Assembly (NCBI GenBank): GCA_030568195.1
Contig: JAJLTO010000010.1
Coordinates: 1-64,000, forward strand
DNA length: 64,000 nt
Reading direction: 5' to 3'
Source of the DNA: Dipodascopsis uninucleata var. uninucleata
Taxonomy: Eukaryota > Ascomycota > Lipomycetes > Lipomycetales > Lipomycetaceae
The notes under the pieces are model-generated. The model saw nothing but the letters and a program-made list of their open reading frames with translations, made no database searches and had not been told where the DNA came from. The position numbers and the translations under genes were made by a program. Of the stretch, positions 33,607 through 46,392 are shown piece after piece; position 1 is the stretch's first letter; each line of letters begins with the position of its first letter.

Positions 33607-34946
33607 ATGGAGAACACATATACAGAGCTGGCGATATACGCGCTGAATTTACTTCGCAAGTGAGTCTACTAAGTGGATATGTTCAGTATATTCAAGCTAT
33701 GCTGGAGTGTTTTGCGTTTACTAATGTGATATAATTAAATATAGAGCGCCAGCAGATAAGCGGATTATTATAGCGGTAAGTGAACGTGGGGGAGAGCGCG
33801 ATACCTTAAGTAAATGAAGTGTTTGTACAAGAAGATTCAGACTTTTTAAAAGCATGGCCTTTTTGCCTGTATATAAGAAATATGAGATCGACGTAAATCT
33901 ACTTATGGCCAGTTATCAGCGTAGCAGTCTGATGTTCATGGAGGGAACTGGAATGCATATGCAAACAATGTTTTAGATTGTGGTTTTCAAATACCAAATG
34001 AGGACAGGTGACATATAATGACGGACGTCTGGGAAATAGGGTAGGTGCTTGAGTGATTCACTAACTGTTAATTGATGAATATAGGTTAGTGGAATGCCAG
34101 GAAGTGGTAAATCGTCTCTTGCGCAGGTATGCTAGTTGGCAGTGGTCCTATCTATATTTACAGGTGCTAATGCATAAACTTTTAGGGAGTCTGCAAGAAG
34201 ATTGAGGAAATATCAATTGCTAATGGTGAGATATCTGCTGCCGCTTATCTGCCAATGGATGGTTTCCATTATACTAGGAAGCATCTTGCAGAGATGCCCA
34301 ACTCAGCAGAAGCATTTGCTCGACGGGGTGCTCCGTTTACCTTTGATGCACCAGGACTTCTTGCGCTGATTGAGAAACTTCGAGCGACTCTTATACATGA
34401 TGCTAAACCTATATATGCACCATCGTTTGATCATGCAGTCAAGGTATTATTAGTTGAAGCTGAAGGATAATGCAGTTTTTATGCAGTGTTTTGACTGTGA
34501 TTGTAGTATACTACTATGGTTTTTTAGCTGACATTCAAATTAAAACTTAGGATCCCATAGAAAGTGATATTGAGATCTTACCAACTGATAGAATTATTAT
34601 CACGGAAGGAAATTATTTGCATTTGAAAGAAGATCCTTGGTGTAGGATTGCTGCACTAATGGATGAGCTGTGAGTCTGAGGCCCTTTTTTATCTCTGTTG
34701 TAAGCGTTATCCTGACTAGTACTCTCTTTTATTAGATGGTTTATATGTGTTGACCGTGATATCGCCCGAGAGCGAATTATAAAACGTCACCTGCAGGCAG
34801 GAATTGCACAAGATTATCAGGAAGCCGTGAAGCGAGCGGATGAGAATGATCTTGTTAACGGTGACTATATCATTAAGAACTCGATGACGCCGCACAAATA
34901 CATATACAGTATACCGGGAATGTTTATCATAAAGCAATACACATAG
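33607..34946 (+). CDS. Uridine kinase-like P-loop kinase (Yfh7 family)
   Basis: Six exons (33607-33659, 33745-33775, 34085-34126, 34186-34443, 34551-34669, 34736-34946) give 237 residues. The Walker A loop SGMPGSGKSS is encoded alone by the 42-nt exon 3. Other conserved blocks are YLPMDGFHYTRKHLAEMP (the DGFH substrate region), RRGAPFTFDAPGL, PSFDHAVKDPIES, RIIITEGNYL (Walker B-like) and the lid CVDRDIARERIIKRH. This matches the phosphoribulokinase/uridine-kinase-like family that includes yeast Yfh7 and bacterial FrcK-like proteins; the true substrate is unknown. Exons are too short for a simple ORF search, but all phases agree. Confidence 0.88.
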
Positions 34947-35601
34947 AAGCATTATCGCATTAGACACTAGATGCTAGTATTTATATTACGCTACTTGATT
35001 ATATATAAGCAACATTGAGATGGCATTTGTTGAACATTGTTAAATATATTATGACAAATAGTTTACGTTTTGATATATTATCACTTTATAGACATGACGA
35101 TTATTGGGCGCAAGTATGATGTGATTTCAGTATAAAAATATTGTCGTTATTACGTGTTATTATTCTAAAGTATGTTATGGGACCAGCAACGATGATTTAG
35201 GTGAATAGGGAGACTGCTTAGTATTTATACTAGCATGAAGAGTCGTCACATTGTATGCATCAACCTAAGACTGAAGAGGAGCTTTTTTTATTTGTCTATA
35301 GATCTTTCTGAGGTATCTGTTGTTGGTTTTATACATTTTAGCAAGAGTTTTATATTACTAATGAATACCTGCTTCATTAATAGAAAATCAGAAATATATA
35401 TCTATAGCTCTAGAGGATGTTTTACTACTGGATTGTAACAAAGATGCATTCATTCGACGATATTTTATTTCCATTCCTTAAATCTACCCTTAGTGTTTAC
35501 TTGCATATTCTCCACGTCTTGTCTAGATTCGTAAATCTTCGTCATTTCATTCTCGCAATCTTCTAGCGATACATTTGAAATCTTGAAGGGTAACATTACA
35601 T
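34947..35601. other. Convergent 3' flanks, no gene seen
   Basis: AT-rich sequence between the ends of the P-loop kinase and NOT2 genes. The ORFs at 35235-35438 (plus) and 35465-35653 (minus) have no recognisable features. Confidence 0.5.
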
Positions 35602-37149
35602 TCATGCAATTGCCTGATAGTATAGTACATATTCTTTCTTCACTCTTTCCCAAGACGTAGGATCAAAAAAAGTGTACACTCCCCTTTCGAAGTGCATACT
35701 CTGCTGTATTGGTTCACTTCCTGGGTCCTTAGTAAGCCAAACCTTCAAATCTTTGTGGTATCTCCAGTTTCTATTCATAAGTTCGGCTGCTGCCGCTTCT
35801 TGCATAAAATCTCGGGGCATGGAGTAAAATATATAGAACAGAGTTTCATCTGAAAAATTTGTTATCTTCGTCTGTTGCGGTGGTGCAGACTGTACATGAT
35901 AGCATGCCGGTAGATGAAATTCCGGCTCGACCTTTGTATTTGATGTCTCTGCCCAAGGAGAGGCAAACGTAGCACTTAGAGGTTCGACATCAGGCTGATT
36001 AAGATTAAGTCCTAGCGTTGTGAGGTCATTACCAAGTGCTAGCATTCCTAAATCGTTATTTTCCATTCGAATCACTCCCAACAATCCCGAAAGTCCAAAT
36101 GGAAGATCATCGTCTTTCAAGGCATTGCCGCTACTTGTGCTATTGCTACCGTCGGCCCGTCTGCTAGATGCTATATCAGTTGATTTCTGCTCGCCATGAC
36201 TAGTATTTCCGCTAACTTGCCAAAAATCGGACGATCCATTCCGAGGAGATGCATACTCAAAACTTCCTTGTTGTTCTTTTTCATGGTCATTATTGCTTTC
36301 ACTCTTGCCTTGAAATTGCTGAGACCCATATTGGTCTTCTGGCCATGGCTTATCATCTATAGAATGCCCATTTAATTGATGCTGTCTCTGAATCTGCTGC
36401 TGCTGTTGATGTAGCATTTGCTGAGGTCCATCAAAGCCATTTAAAGGCTGTTGTTGCTGAATAGATATACTCTGTGCCAGACCGGGAGGCGCGCTCGTTC
36501 TGGGTCCACTCATAGATAAAGGTGATTGTGTGCTAGCACGAGCATATGATGGCTGCTGACTACCTGCAAATGGAAGCCCAGTCCCACTTGCCGAAACAGT
36601 AGAATACGATTTCGTCTGTCCGAGAGTTGGAAATTCCGACAAATCCAATGGAGATCCAGAACTGTATCCAGAAAGCGATTGATTGCTCCTCTGTTGATTT
36701 TGCTGTAGCGAGTTATTTACACCCCACAATGGTATATTTGCTATATATTATAAACAGACATAAGCACGTCAGTCACATTTCATAGAATTGCACTACCGAA
36801 ACTTCCAGGACCATAAATTGAAGTAAAAATCCTTGTTTATCACTAGTATTCCTATAGTAAATCCTATTGTTGCACTCTTCAGTTTTTCCGTACCTTGCTT
36901 TCCATTATGCTGTCCCGGCTGTTGGGTTGCATTTCCAGGAATATTGCCTCCTATTCCACCGACATTCATTCCACCCGACATTTGAGGTATTGAGCTCCGA
37001 TTCATGGATGTGATTACGTTCGAAAAATTATGCGCTCGATTCTGCGTAGGAATTTGTTGCTGTCCTTACACCAGATAAAATTCTCTATAAGCTGCAGCTC
37101 ACCAAACTATAGTATTACCACTTAAATATCACCTACCTGAACGATTCAT
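35602..37149 (-). CDS. CDC36: CCR4-NOT complex subunit NOT2
   Basis: Three exons on minus (37149-37137, 37064-36894, 36740-35602) give 440 residues. A 13-nt first exon supplies MNRS; a Gly/Asn/Gln-rich N-terminus follows. The middle has LDLSEFPTLGQ, the SH-like motif common in NOT2 proteins, and DDLPFGLSGLLGVIRMENND. The C-terminal NOT box reads ETLFYIFYSMPRDFMQEAAA, AAELMNRNWRYHKDLKVWLT and RGVYTFFDPTSWERVKKEYV. NOT2 binds NOT3/5 and NOT1 in the mRNA deadenylation and transcription complex. Intron 2 is about 150 nt and contains an unused CAGTCACA. The gene diverges from the RanBP3-like gene. Confidence 0.92.
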
Positions 37150-37544
37150 AATCCCCTTAATAACCGCCTTTGCACTCCTTTTGATGCTACAGTGAGACGC
37201 TAATTTTCGATTTATATTTACAACACACTTCTTCCGATATTTGCTAAAAATCTTCAAATTTCTACATCTAAATACATCAAACCTTTTCTGGTGCAAGTGA
37301 TTACATAGGTTTAGGTTTATTGAAGAAGTCGAAACAGTCAATCTCGGATTTGATGTTTAGTCAATATAACAAAAAGCCTTCCACGAGTAGTAGATGAGGT
37401 CACTGAAATAACGAAGACGTCAATTAAAAAGGTAAGTATTCTGCGAGACATATTAATAGAGTATAATGCATTATACTATATGTTAGCGTATGTTTTCTTC
37501 GTTAAAGTAGATCGACGCTGACTTATTACTGACAAGTAGAGCCA
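37150..37544. other. Divergent promoter between NOT2 and the Yrb2-like gene
   Basis: No gene or strong element seen; the minus ORF at 37129-37341 is a chance reading. Confidence 0.5.
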
Positions 37545-39160
37545 ATGTCTGATTCTCATGTATCTTCTCCAACACCACAACCCGAGCTGAAGGAGAACAC
37601 AAGTGATCCAAGAATTTTGGATCCTGTGATTAGAGACTGTGAAGTCAAGAAAGATGACAAAGAATTAGAAAATAAGAAGGAAGATGAAGATGAGTATGAA
37701 AGTAAAGAGAGTGATGGGCAAGAGATAGAATCAAGTAGAAAGCTTGTGAATAATACGGACGCGTCTAGCCAATCTCGCAAGCGTGACCGAGCAGAAGATC
37801 TCACTCCTGAGGCCGAAACTGGTGAAGAGAAGCTTGAAACAAAGAAGCAGAAGAAAGAAGGTAATAAAAATGGTTCTGTTTCTGTTGCAGATGATGCCAA
37901 TGACAGTAATTTGGGGTCAGAAAGCAAGACAATTCAATCAGATTCTAACAGTGATCTTTCTGAGCCGGAAGATAAAACTAAATTGGCTGAGACATCTAAC
38001 GATAATTTGGATATGATTGTCAAAAGTCAAGTAGTCAATAGTACTGGTGGAGAAAGTAGTTTGATTCCAGAAAACAGCACTGCAATTGAAGCCAAGAAAT
38101 TAGAACCACCCACGCTGGATAAAACTGATCCTTTGGAAATCACGTCAGACCCTGACACGAGAACAAATGACAAAGTTACTGATAAACCATTCCAGTTTCC
38201 TACGGGTTTCAGCTCGACCAAATCTACTTCTCAGAGCTCTAAAAGTAGCTTTTTTGGAAGTTCTCTTTCTTCCAGCGGCTCGAATCTTGGTCTTAGACCT
38301 AGCGTTTTCGGATCCTTCAAGTCAACTACATCTTCAGACGTAAGTAATACAGTTCTTTGCGTGTTTAGAATAATACTAATTTTTTTTAGCAGTCGTCAAG
38401 TCCTAAGCCATTTTCATCTTTCTCTTATTCAAATCCATTCTTGAATATGACGTCTCAAGGAAAAAGTAAGGAGGCTGATGACGCAGATGACAAGAAGAAA
38501 GGCGATCAAGACGATAACAATAAAGCTGATAACAATAATGATGGAGGGGAAGTCGAGGGGAGCAATGAGACTTTTGAACAGCCTTATGTTCAGCTTGATA
38601 AACCATTAGAAGAGAAGAGAGGTAAGTTGTACATGCTTTTTATTACGAGAATAACTTCAAGGTTCTAATTGGATCAATGTTTATAGTTGAAACTGGTGAA
38701 GAAATGGAGACTTCCATATTCTCATGTAGAGCTAAGCTGTACTCGGTGGATCCTACTAGTACCCAAGAGGGATGGAAGGAACGTGGAATCGGCGTACTTC
38801 ACTTAAACGTGCTAAAAAATTCTGATTCTGAAAAGAGTTCGTCGGTAGATGACTCTGCGTCATCATCTAATGGAAGCGGATCGAAATCGCGAATTGTGAT
38901 GAGATCTGATGGTTTGCTTCGCGTGATCCTAAATATTCGACTAGTCAAAGGAGTCGAGGTCCTCGCGGGCATGAAGAGTTCATTGTCTAGTGAAAAATTT
39001 GTACGAATAGCAGCATGGAAGAATGGAAAGCCCATTCAATATGCTTTAAGAGTAAGTGAGAGCATAGTTCTAAGTATATTATAAAATTCTAACTGATCTA
39101 CAGATGCAGAATGAAAATGTTGCTAAGGAATTTATAACACAAGTAAAATCTGTACTTTAG
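37545..39160 (+). CDS. YRB2: Ran-binding protein, Yrb2/Hba1 (RanBP3) type
   Basis: Four exons (37545-38339, 38390-38621, 38687-39051, 39104-39160) give 482 residues. The N-terminal half is highly charged and Ser-rich, with a likely bipartite nuclear signal (SRKRDR, KKQKKEG), then FG-like patches (SSFFGSSLSSS, PSVFGSF, NPFLNM). The C-terminal Ran-binding domain (about 345-482) reads ETGEEMETSIFSCRAKLYSV, GWKERGIGVLHLN, RIVMRSDGLLRVILNIRLVK and RIAAWKNGKPIQYALRM. One RanBD with few FG repeats and an acidic middle fits Yrb2/Hba1, a Crm1 export cofactor, better than Nup2, though Nup2 is not excluded. The last exon is only 57 nt. Confidence 0.88.
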
Positions 39161-39474
39161 CTACCCTTGTACACGAACGGAAATTTTTCGTGATCCTATG
39201 TTGGCTTTCAGTTTGATTCGAGATACGCAAATTCAAAATATTTTGGATAGAACCGGAAAGTACCATAATGATATGTATCTTAACTACTATAAATGAGTTT
39301 AAAAAGTAATCTAATGCGTAAAATCGGACTTGCAACATTGAAGATAAAGAATTGAATCATCTTGATAGTTTCCTTATAAATCAAACAAATGAATGACTAT
39401 TAATAATTCAGCTTATTTTGGCTTTGGCAGTCATCAGTTGCTCAAGAATTCCTAGTAGTTCACTAGAAACAATT
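39161..39474. other. Convergent 3' flanks of the Yrb2-like gene and TOP1
   Basis: Short AT-rich gap between two convergent genes. Nothing further seen. Confidence 0.55.
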
Positions 39475-42433
39475 TTAAAACCTCCAGTTCTCATCTGCTG
39501 ATTCGATAGCCCATTTGAACTTTTCTCTCAAGGTCTTAGAGAATAACTTTTCGATCGGAACTCCGAATTTTTTTGAGAACATCACCGTCAATCTAGGATC
39601 AATGTAGTTCTTCGAGGGCATTTTCATTAGTATACAGAACATTTGCCAATATGAATATGTATAATACAAAAAATACTTACAATTTTACTTGTCGTAAGTG
39701 CAACTGTTGAGTTGTCTTCCTTATCCTTCTTCTGTAATTCTGTATTGATAATACGCTCATCTAATTTTTCTATTTGAGCTTCGAGCTTTTCAATCGTCAT
39801 TCCAGGCTTAACTTCCGGCTTGTGTGTCTTCATCTCTTTCTTATATTCTTTTTCCAAACCATCAATCAACCTAAGCTTCTCTTTTAGTTCTGATTCAGGA
39901 AGCGGCTTTTCCTTGTCCGCAATGCGCTTTTCATTGTCTCTTTGAAATTTCTTTTTAGCTTTCTCCTTTTCTCTCTCGATTACTACATCTCGAATTCTTT
40001 CAATAGCTTCATCTGTAAGTTCATCATCAGGCTTGAAATAGTCCGGATTCTTTTTCTTCCTAGAAGGCTCAAGCTGACCTATCATCAACTTCAGTCGATA
40101 TTTTTGCCATTTAATCTCCAAAATCTTATCTTCAATCTTTCCCACTGATTGTTCATGGGCTTTTGATACAGTTCTCTGGTGGTTACAGAGAATGGCAACA
40201 GCTCTGTTAGCAGCATTATATGCTACATGTTTTTCATTCACAGTGCCTTTGTTTTCAATTTTATCCAACTGATCTTGCATGGTTTTAGACGCATTATATG
40301 TACGGAATACCTTAGCAGTCAATCCCGGCATATAATTCTGGAGGTGACGGTTAAGTGTAGGCGGATCAAGTCTATCAAAGATTTGATCGCCTTCCTTCTT
40401 GGGCTCCTTTTTGAATAGTTTTAGATTCTTATATACCTGTGTATCAACCTTCACTTCTTGATGAAATCTGATAGAGTCTTTACCAAGGAAGTCAAATATA
40501 ACAATATTTGGCGGCTTTAAGGTTACATGCTCATACCGCAAAGAGCAACAACCAACGGTATCTGCTTCATCTTCACCCTTTTCTCCACCAGCACGAAGTG
40601 CTAAGACATCTATCAAATACATAGCTGTTGCTCTTTGGCGGTTTGCCATCAATTCATCTTTCATCTCCCTAGTATAGTCATTTCTTATTCTCACAATGTG
40701 ATTCTAGAATGAATATAATGTCAGTAATTGAGGAAACCTAACTCCACAATAAATATGCGACGACTAACCTGAAGTTCACGGGCTTTTGAAAACTTTTTGT
40801 AATCACTCATTCCTTTCAAGGAACTGCTGGCAGACAAGAAGACGTGTTTAGTAGCTCCATTAATATTTTCCTTCCATGTTGCAAGCCACGAGACTGTATT
40901 ATCGTGTCGGACTTCAGCCCACTTGTGCCCTGGAGGAGGATCCGGTACTTTGGCTCCCTTGCCAATATTTATAGTGACTTGCTCTGGCATCACCCGAGTC
41001 TTCAATTAGAGCGTTAGGAGAGTTCATTAAAATCTAATAAATGTTCTTACCTTAAGCTTTCCAGTCTTAGGGTGCGCACCGCGACCTCTGAAAAGACCAG
41101 GAGGCTCAATACGGAAATTACCAACAAGTTCCTTTCTACCATCTAGAAAACAGGTTTTATACTTCTCTTCTAATTTCTCCTTTTCCTCTTTTAATCGTTT
41201 TTTCTCAGCAGCAGGGAGATTTTTCTTCTCTTGACGTTTTTGTTCAAAGTAATTGAACATATCTGTAAAATCGCATTTTTCCAAGTCTTTTATGCCCAGA
41301 TGCTAGTCCAGTTAACAAAAGCTGCCACATGGTTTAATAAATTTAGACTGATGTAAAGGAAAAGGCCACTTACCTCAGCCTTACACTTTTTTAATATATC
41401 TTTGAAATCAATGAAAAAGTTCTTTCTGAATGTTGGGTTGCGAGCATGATCGGTCTCCAACATAGCAGCAAAGAAGCCAACAATTTCTTCAGCCTCAGGA
41501 GGTAAATCGATCGGCCTCCCATCATATTTCAGTTTCACATACTTTGGCAGAGGCTCATATGGAGGGGGAAACAGAACTCCATTATGCTCCAACGTTGTCC
41601 ATTTCACAGACCCATCATTTTGTTCTGCTTCCCACCACTTGTAAAATTCCTCCTCTTCTTTCGTAGCTTCTTCTTCTTCGCCTTTTATTGAAACAGTTTC
41701 AGGTCTCTTCCTTTTAGAACTTACAGTAGAAGAAGATTTTGTCTGTGAACGCTTCACTAGAGGCTTTGAATCTTCTTGGTCACTCTCGTTCTTCGCAATT
41801 GAAGATTTGCGGGAAGACTTCACAGTCCTACTGCCATTGACAGAACTCTCTCCGTTGTTCAATTTGCTCAGCTTGTGATTAAGATGATATAACCCATCAT
41901 CTTCTGTTTTAACTTTTTTATCCATATGACCGTTTATCGCCTTAACCCTCTTTTTCTATATTTGACTGTTAGTACTATCGTATATCAATCATTACTGCTT
42001 TAAAAATATAACGCCATATCAATAAAAAATCATTCACTTACTAGAGGAATGTCCTGTTCGTCAGAGTCATGGCCATTTTCTAAAGGCTTCGCACGCTCTG
42101 ATTTTCTCTTTTTAGCAAGTTCTGCGGCTTTATTATTTGCTGCAAATCACGCTCACCGAAAAGTTCATCAGTTAGTTATTTCTCATGCAAAAAAAAAAAG
42201 CTTCGTCGCGTAACAATAATATTAGACCATGGCAAAATGCTCTGTTTTGAGATGTTCGAATAGACCAGCAAGCGACACAACCAATATGAAAAAATTTGAC
42301 GCGTGAGATTTTTGATCCTGAAACTGTCATCATATGAAATTCTGACTAGAGATTTCAGAACATTAAAATAGCACTCACCGATTGCTTTGCGCTTGGAGAG
42401 GGGAATATCCTCGTCTGAAGAAATATCTGACAT
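39475..42433 (-). CDS. TOP1: DNA topoisomerase I (type IB)
   Basis: Seven exons on minus (42433-42379, 42139-42042, 41955-41374, 41302-41051, 40999-40769, 40703-39681, 39609-39475) give 791 residues. The charged N-terminus ([16 protein letters not shown]) precedes the core: [50 protein letters not shown] and [16 protein letters not shown] coiled linker follows, and the last exon supplies the active-site tyrosine in [20 protein letters not shown]. The enzyme relaxes supercoils ahead of replication and transcription by a 3'-phosphotyrosyl intermediate. Each junction was fixed by conserved sequence (e.g. CKAE joined to [12 protein letters not shown]). Length is typical of fungal Top1 (about 770-810). 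Confidence 0.96.
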
Positions 42434-43349
42434 TGCGGACGGTCCCGATAGTTAAGTAAAACAGTGACTTTTATTGAATCTGAGATCTCACAACACAATA
42501 TCACCTTAAAAGCTCTATATTCCCTTAAATAAAGTCTATATATGCAGGAATTAATATTAATCTTAAAAGAAACCAGACTGTCGCTCCTATCAGAGAAAAT
42601 GCGTAAAAATTTATGATGTACTGATCTTATAACGTGTTTTGGATGGTCAAAATAAAGTGTAGCCGAGAGTTCAGTAGAAGGAGGTGTGACTCTGGGAGCC
42701 ATGTTGTCGCTACAATTATGCCACACATGGACCTGCACTACTCTAACACAAATCTTTAATAATTCTCGGTAATGAGCGGAAATTACTAAGATATAACATG
42801 ATATGTTACTAATCCAAGTCCTGATTTCGAGCACACCACAAGCACAAAGAATTAAACTAGTTTATACTGCTAGCATGGTAGTCAAAATAATAGCAAAAAA
42901 GGCCAAGAAATAAAGTAGAATGCATGCTATTTCGGAGTTGTAATATACAAAAGACTAAAGTGATTGAAAGCATCGTATGACAACAGATCTTCTCTTGATA
43001 GCAGTTTCTTGCTGCATATGTAACAACTATTCCACAGATTACCACAACATATAGCACAATAACACAATAAATTTTAATAAAATAATAGAGAGTAATTGTA
43101 ATAAAAATGTATAACATAAATATTATCGAGGAAATCATATCATGAGTGATTACAAATCGTAATTATAGACAGACATTTATTTCGATCGAGAAAAAAATGA
43201 TAGATACTATTTACCTGAAAGTGAAATCAAGACTTCAACCTGTTATTAAATTCTGAATTAAATCACTTTTCAGCCAGCGTGTTCTAATTCAGCTTTTCAA
43301 TCAGCGCCGTGAGCTTTACAGAATATAGGATCTCAAAGGAAAGTTAATA
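42434..43349. other. TOP1 upstream region and exportin-T 3' flank
   Basis: Very AT-rich. The hydrophobic minus ORF at 42857-43138 looks like a chance reading. I looked here for missing C-terminal exons of exportin-T and found none. Confidence 0.5.
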
Positions 43350-46300
43350 TTATAATGGTATCTTAGTCCTAAATTGCTCTAGTTTCGTATAAACAGAGCT
43401 TCCTAGCTTCTTAATTGACATGTCACCGCTTGTAGATGTATAGTGAGCCACACTCTGCATTATAGTATCAAGCATGAGCCGATTTCCTAAGAGCTATCAG
43501 TCAATGATCCTCCTAAATATTTATATACGATGCCTAATTACTTACTTTCACTTAGAAATACTACTTCCATGCCATTGTTAAAAACACTCAAAACAAAATT
43601 AAGATATGCCTTTTTAATATCATTTTGCTGTATTTCCTCATCGGTAGATCCATTGGTGGCCATAGAAAGCGAATAAAATACACGGTCTAATAATGTGGTC
43701 AAAAGTTGATCCATCATTTCAATGACACCGTGTTGACCCTTAAAGCTGTGAATCAGCTGACCAAGGAAGCTCATAAAATCAATGAGCTCAGAACTACTAC
43801 TTTCCGCAAGAAGTCTAGAAATCAATGTCGGTATTTCAGGAAGAATTGCAGTTCCGAGGATTGGGACCATCCTAGCAAACGCAAAACGACTAGCCTCGCG
43901 AATTATCTCTAATTTTGACAATGTCTCGAGAGAAACTAAAATAGCTCTACTAGCCATTAAAAACTCCGATCTGACTGCTTCAGTAATAGGTTTACCACCA
44001 TCTACTATACCACGAGCAACTGTTCCAATAGCCATTATATCATGATGTATCTGTAAGGCTTGTTGGGGATCCTCGGATGCCCGATATAAGCTATTCTCCA
44101 TATCTCGAAAAATAGGACTTAAAATACTCTGGAGGATATTAATTTGCTTCTCATCCGAAACACGATCTATCGAAATCAATATTCCTGCAACTTCAAAAAG
44201 ATAAAGCCTAGTCTCAAAAATACCAGACTCGCTTGGGCCCTCAGCAGAAAACTCCGAATCACCATCACTTTTTTCAGGAGCAACCTCAGCTTTAATGATA
44301 AGAAGATCACCATACGCATTCAAAGCTGTCTCTGCAATATCACCGATAAGTATTTTGCACGACTTGATAAATCTATAAAATAAATACCATGATCTAACCT
44401 GGACTTGTAAATAAGTACTGTGAATTCCAACACGGGAAACAAAAATCTCTAATACCCGAGGTATAAGTTGTTGGTTCGTCTCAAAAAATTTGTTGTTCTT
44501 TACTACCAGTTCCATGAATTGGAGATTGATCGACGGATGATTGATTTCGAGGATGTTGGAGTTTATCATCTTCAAAAGCATAGCATACAACAACTCAACA
44601 GCTTTGGAGTTACCTTGACCCTTTGTAGGCAAAGCAGACGCATTTTTTAATCCTTCGCTAAACGCTCCAAGCTCGAATAGACCCAGTTCTACTTCTCTCC
44701 AGTTTCTCTTGTCGCCAGAGAGACTGTTCATTACAACATTTGAAATACTCTCCATAAATAGAACATCGTCAATTGCAGCGATAGAGTCTTGAAATAATCG
44801 CAGCCGTGTTCTGATTTCCAAAAACTCATTTTCAGACTCATCAGTTCCATCATGCCAATCCATTGTATCATCATATTTCAACTTCATTATTAAAGTTTTC
44901 AGAATTTCTGACAATGTCGACAAGCGATGAGGAGATAATGATTGTGATTTTCGCTTTTCTTTACGCAGAAATGAAAGATAATCCGATATGGCTGGAAATA
45001 CTTCCGACGATGTATCATCATATTCATTAGCCAAAAAACTAATGATGAATGGTAATAATTGTTGTAGCACTTCCTCTGCGCGATCTTTGGCTACGAATTG
45101 TTCCTGTTTATATGTTAGCTTAGTCATTACTTGAAAATTGATAATTGAAGCTTTACCTCTTCAAGAATTTTAACAAGATCGCAAAAGACTACGTTGACTA
45201 GTCTAGCTACTCTCTCAGCAAAGTCAATATCAGAATTTAGCTGAAGCTGACTTAGAGTTTGTGGAAAATTCAGTAAATATATCAGCTCTAATTTGTCTGC
45301 AGACTTCATTTTCTTGCCCACGATCTCTGAAATAGTATCACAGGCTGCTCCTCGTAATCTTTCGTTGCCTAGTATACCAAATATTATGGACATATATTGT
45401 GGTGTGACAATCAACGAAATATCTATCCATGAAACCCATGTCCCAATAACTTTCAGGCAATTCTCGACCGTTCCTATTCCATCAGTTTGCGACGTCCAGG
45501 TTGCTAATATTTCCATCCAAACATTCGCCAATTTTGCCATATCACGTGTTCTAATCTCATCCTTTATATAGGCATTTCTACGAGCTATATCGTTCGATCT
45601 TATAATAAGAGTATCTGCTATATCTTCATGTTGGGCAAGAAGAACCCTTAAAAAAAAATCAACACCGCGGATGTTCGAGAACGCGATATTACCGTTGGCA
45701 GTTAGCGAAAGAAGTTCATCATAGATACTCGGCCACAGTTGAGGATATGTTAAGACAAATATATATGATAGTGTTTGCGCTAATTTGTTATGTATGACTA
45801 GCAATGAGAGTTAGACTACTTATATCGGTAATGTTGCGCTACTTCTACTTACATATAACATCCGATGAAGTAGTATTCTGTCCTGAATATTCCCTTTCGA
45901 TGTAAGACATCACAGTGTTTTTTATGAACATTAGAGAATTGTCGTCAATATAGCCTTCAGAATTGTTAATCCTATATTACATGTTTGTACTTGTTAGTTC
46001 GTAGTCATCGTAATATTTTGAACACATGTAGGAGTTATTTCAAACCTTTTAAGAAGTGCATCATCCACAACTTGTAGGGCAAAAAATCTCACGTTTGGAC
46101 TCCTGAATAATAGTATGTAAGTCATGAAAATATTTGATATAATAGATGTTTCGATAAACTAACAAACCTCTTGTTATTGCTAACAAATAGAGATAAACAT
46201 ATTTGCCAACCATCGTCTGAGTCTTTGATCTGGTTACAGAAATTCATCGCCTGAAAGTATAAATATCCGGTCAATATTCACGGTCGAGATCTCATAAATC

Positions 46301-46392
46301 TCCATCAAAATCACAAATACCTGCTGCTTCAACTCCGTATCAGCAATGCCACTTAGGGCAAGCTCCACCGCCTGCTCGACTTGATCTTCCAT
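43350..46392 (-). CDS. LOS1: Exportin-T (tRNA nuclear export receptor), short C-terminus
   Basis: Seven exons on minus (46392-46321, 46250-46168, 46102-46046, 45971-45853, 45797-45157, 45103-43546, 43486-43350) give 888 residues. It starts MEDQVEQAVELALSGIADTE; an in-frame ATG 11 codons upstream is less likely. The importin-beta-like N-terminus (QAMNFCNQIKDSDDGWQICL, SPNVRFFALQVVDDALLKR) and the exportin block (LAQTLSYIFVLTYPQLWPSI) are typical of Xpot/Los1. The protein carries mature tRNA out of the nucleus with Ran-GTP. The last exon ends soon after the HEAT region SVAHYTSTSGDMSIKKLGSS; relatives continue for about 125 more residues (human 962 in total). I see no downstream exon, so the C-terminus appears short. 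Confidence 0.88.

Noticed and set aside
35465-35653. Minus ORF at the NOT2 3' end as an alternative C-terminus
   Set aside because: It overlaps the conserved NOT-box coding frame in another frame and shows no family similarity; the NOT2 stop at 35602 gives the usual ending.
36746-36893. Possible extra NOT2 exon inside intron 2
   Set aside because: A GGSF-like peptide is visible just before a GTAGTG donor, but none of the available acceptors puts it in the frame needed on both sides; skipping it keeps NOT2 in frame.
42857-43138. Hydrophobic minus ORF of 93 codons
   Set aside because: Composition is what random AT-rich sequence gives (Ile, Tyr, Phe, Val); no motif and no missing exportin-T sequence.
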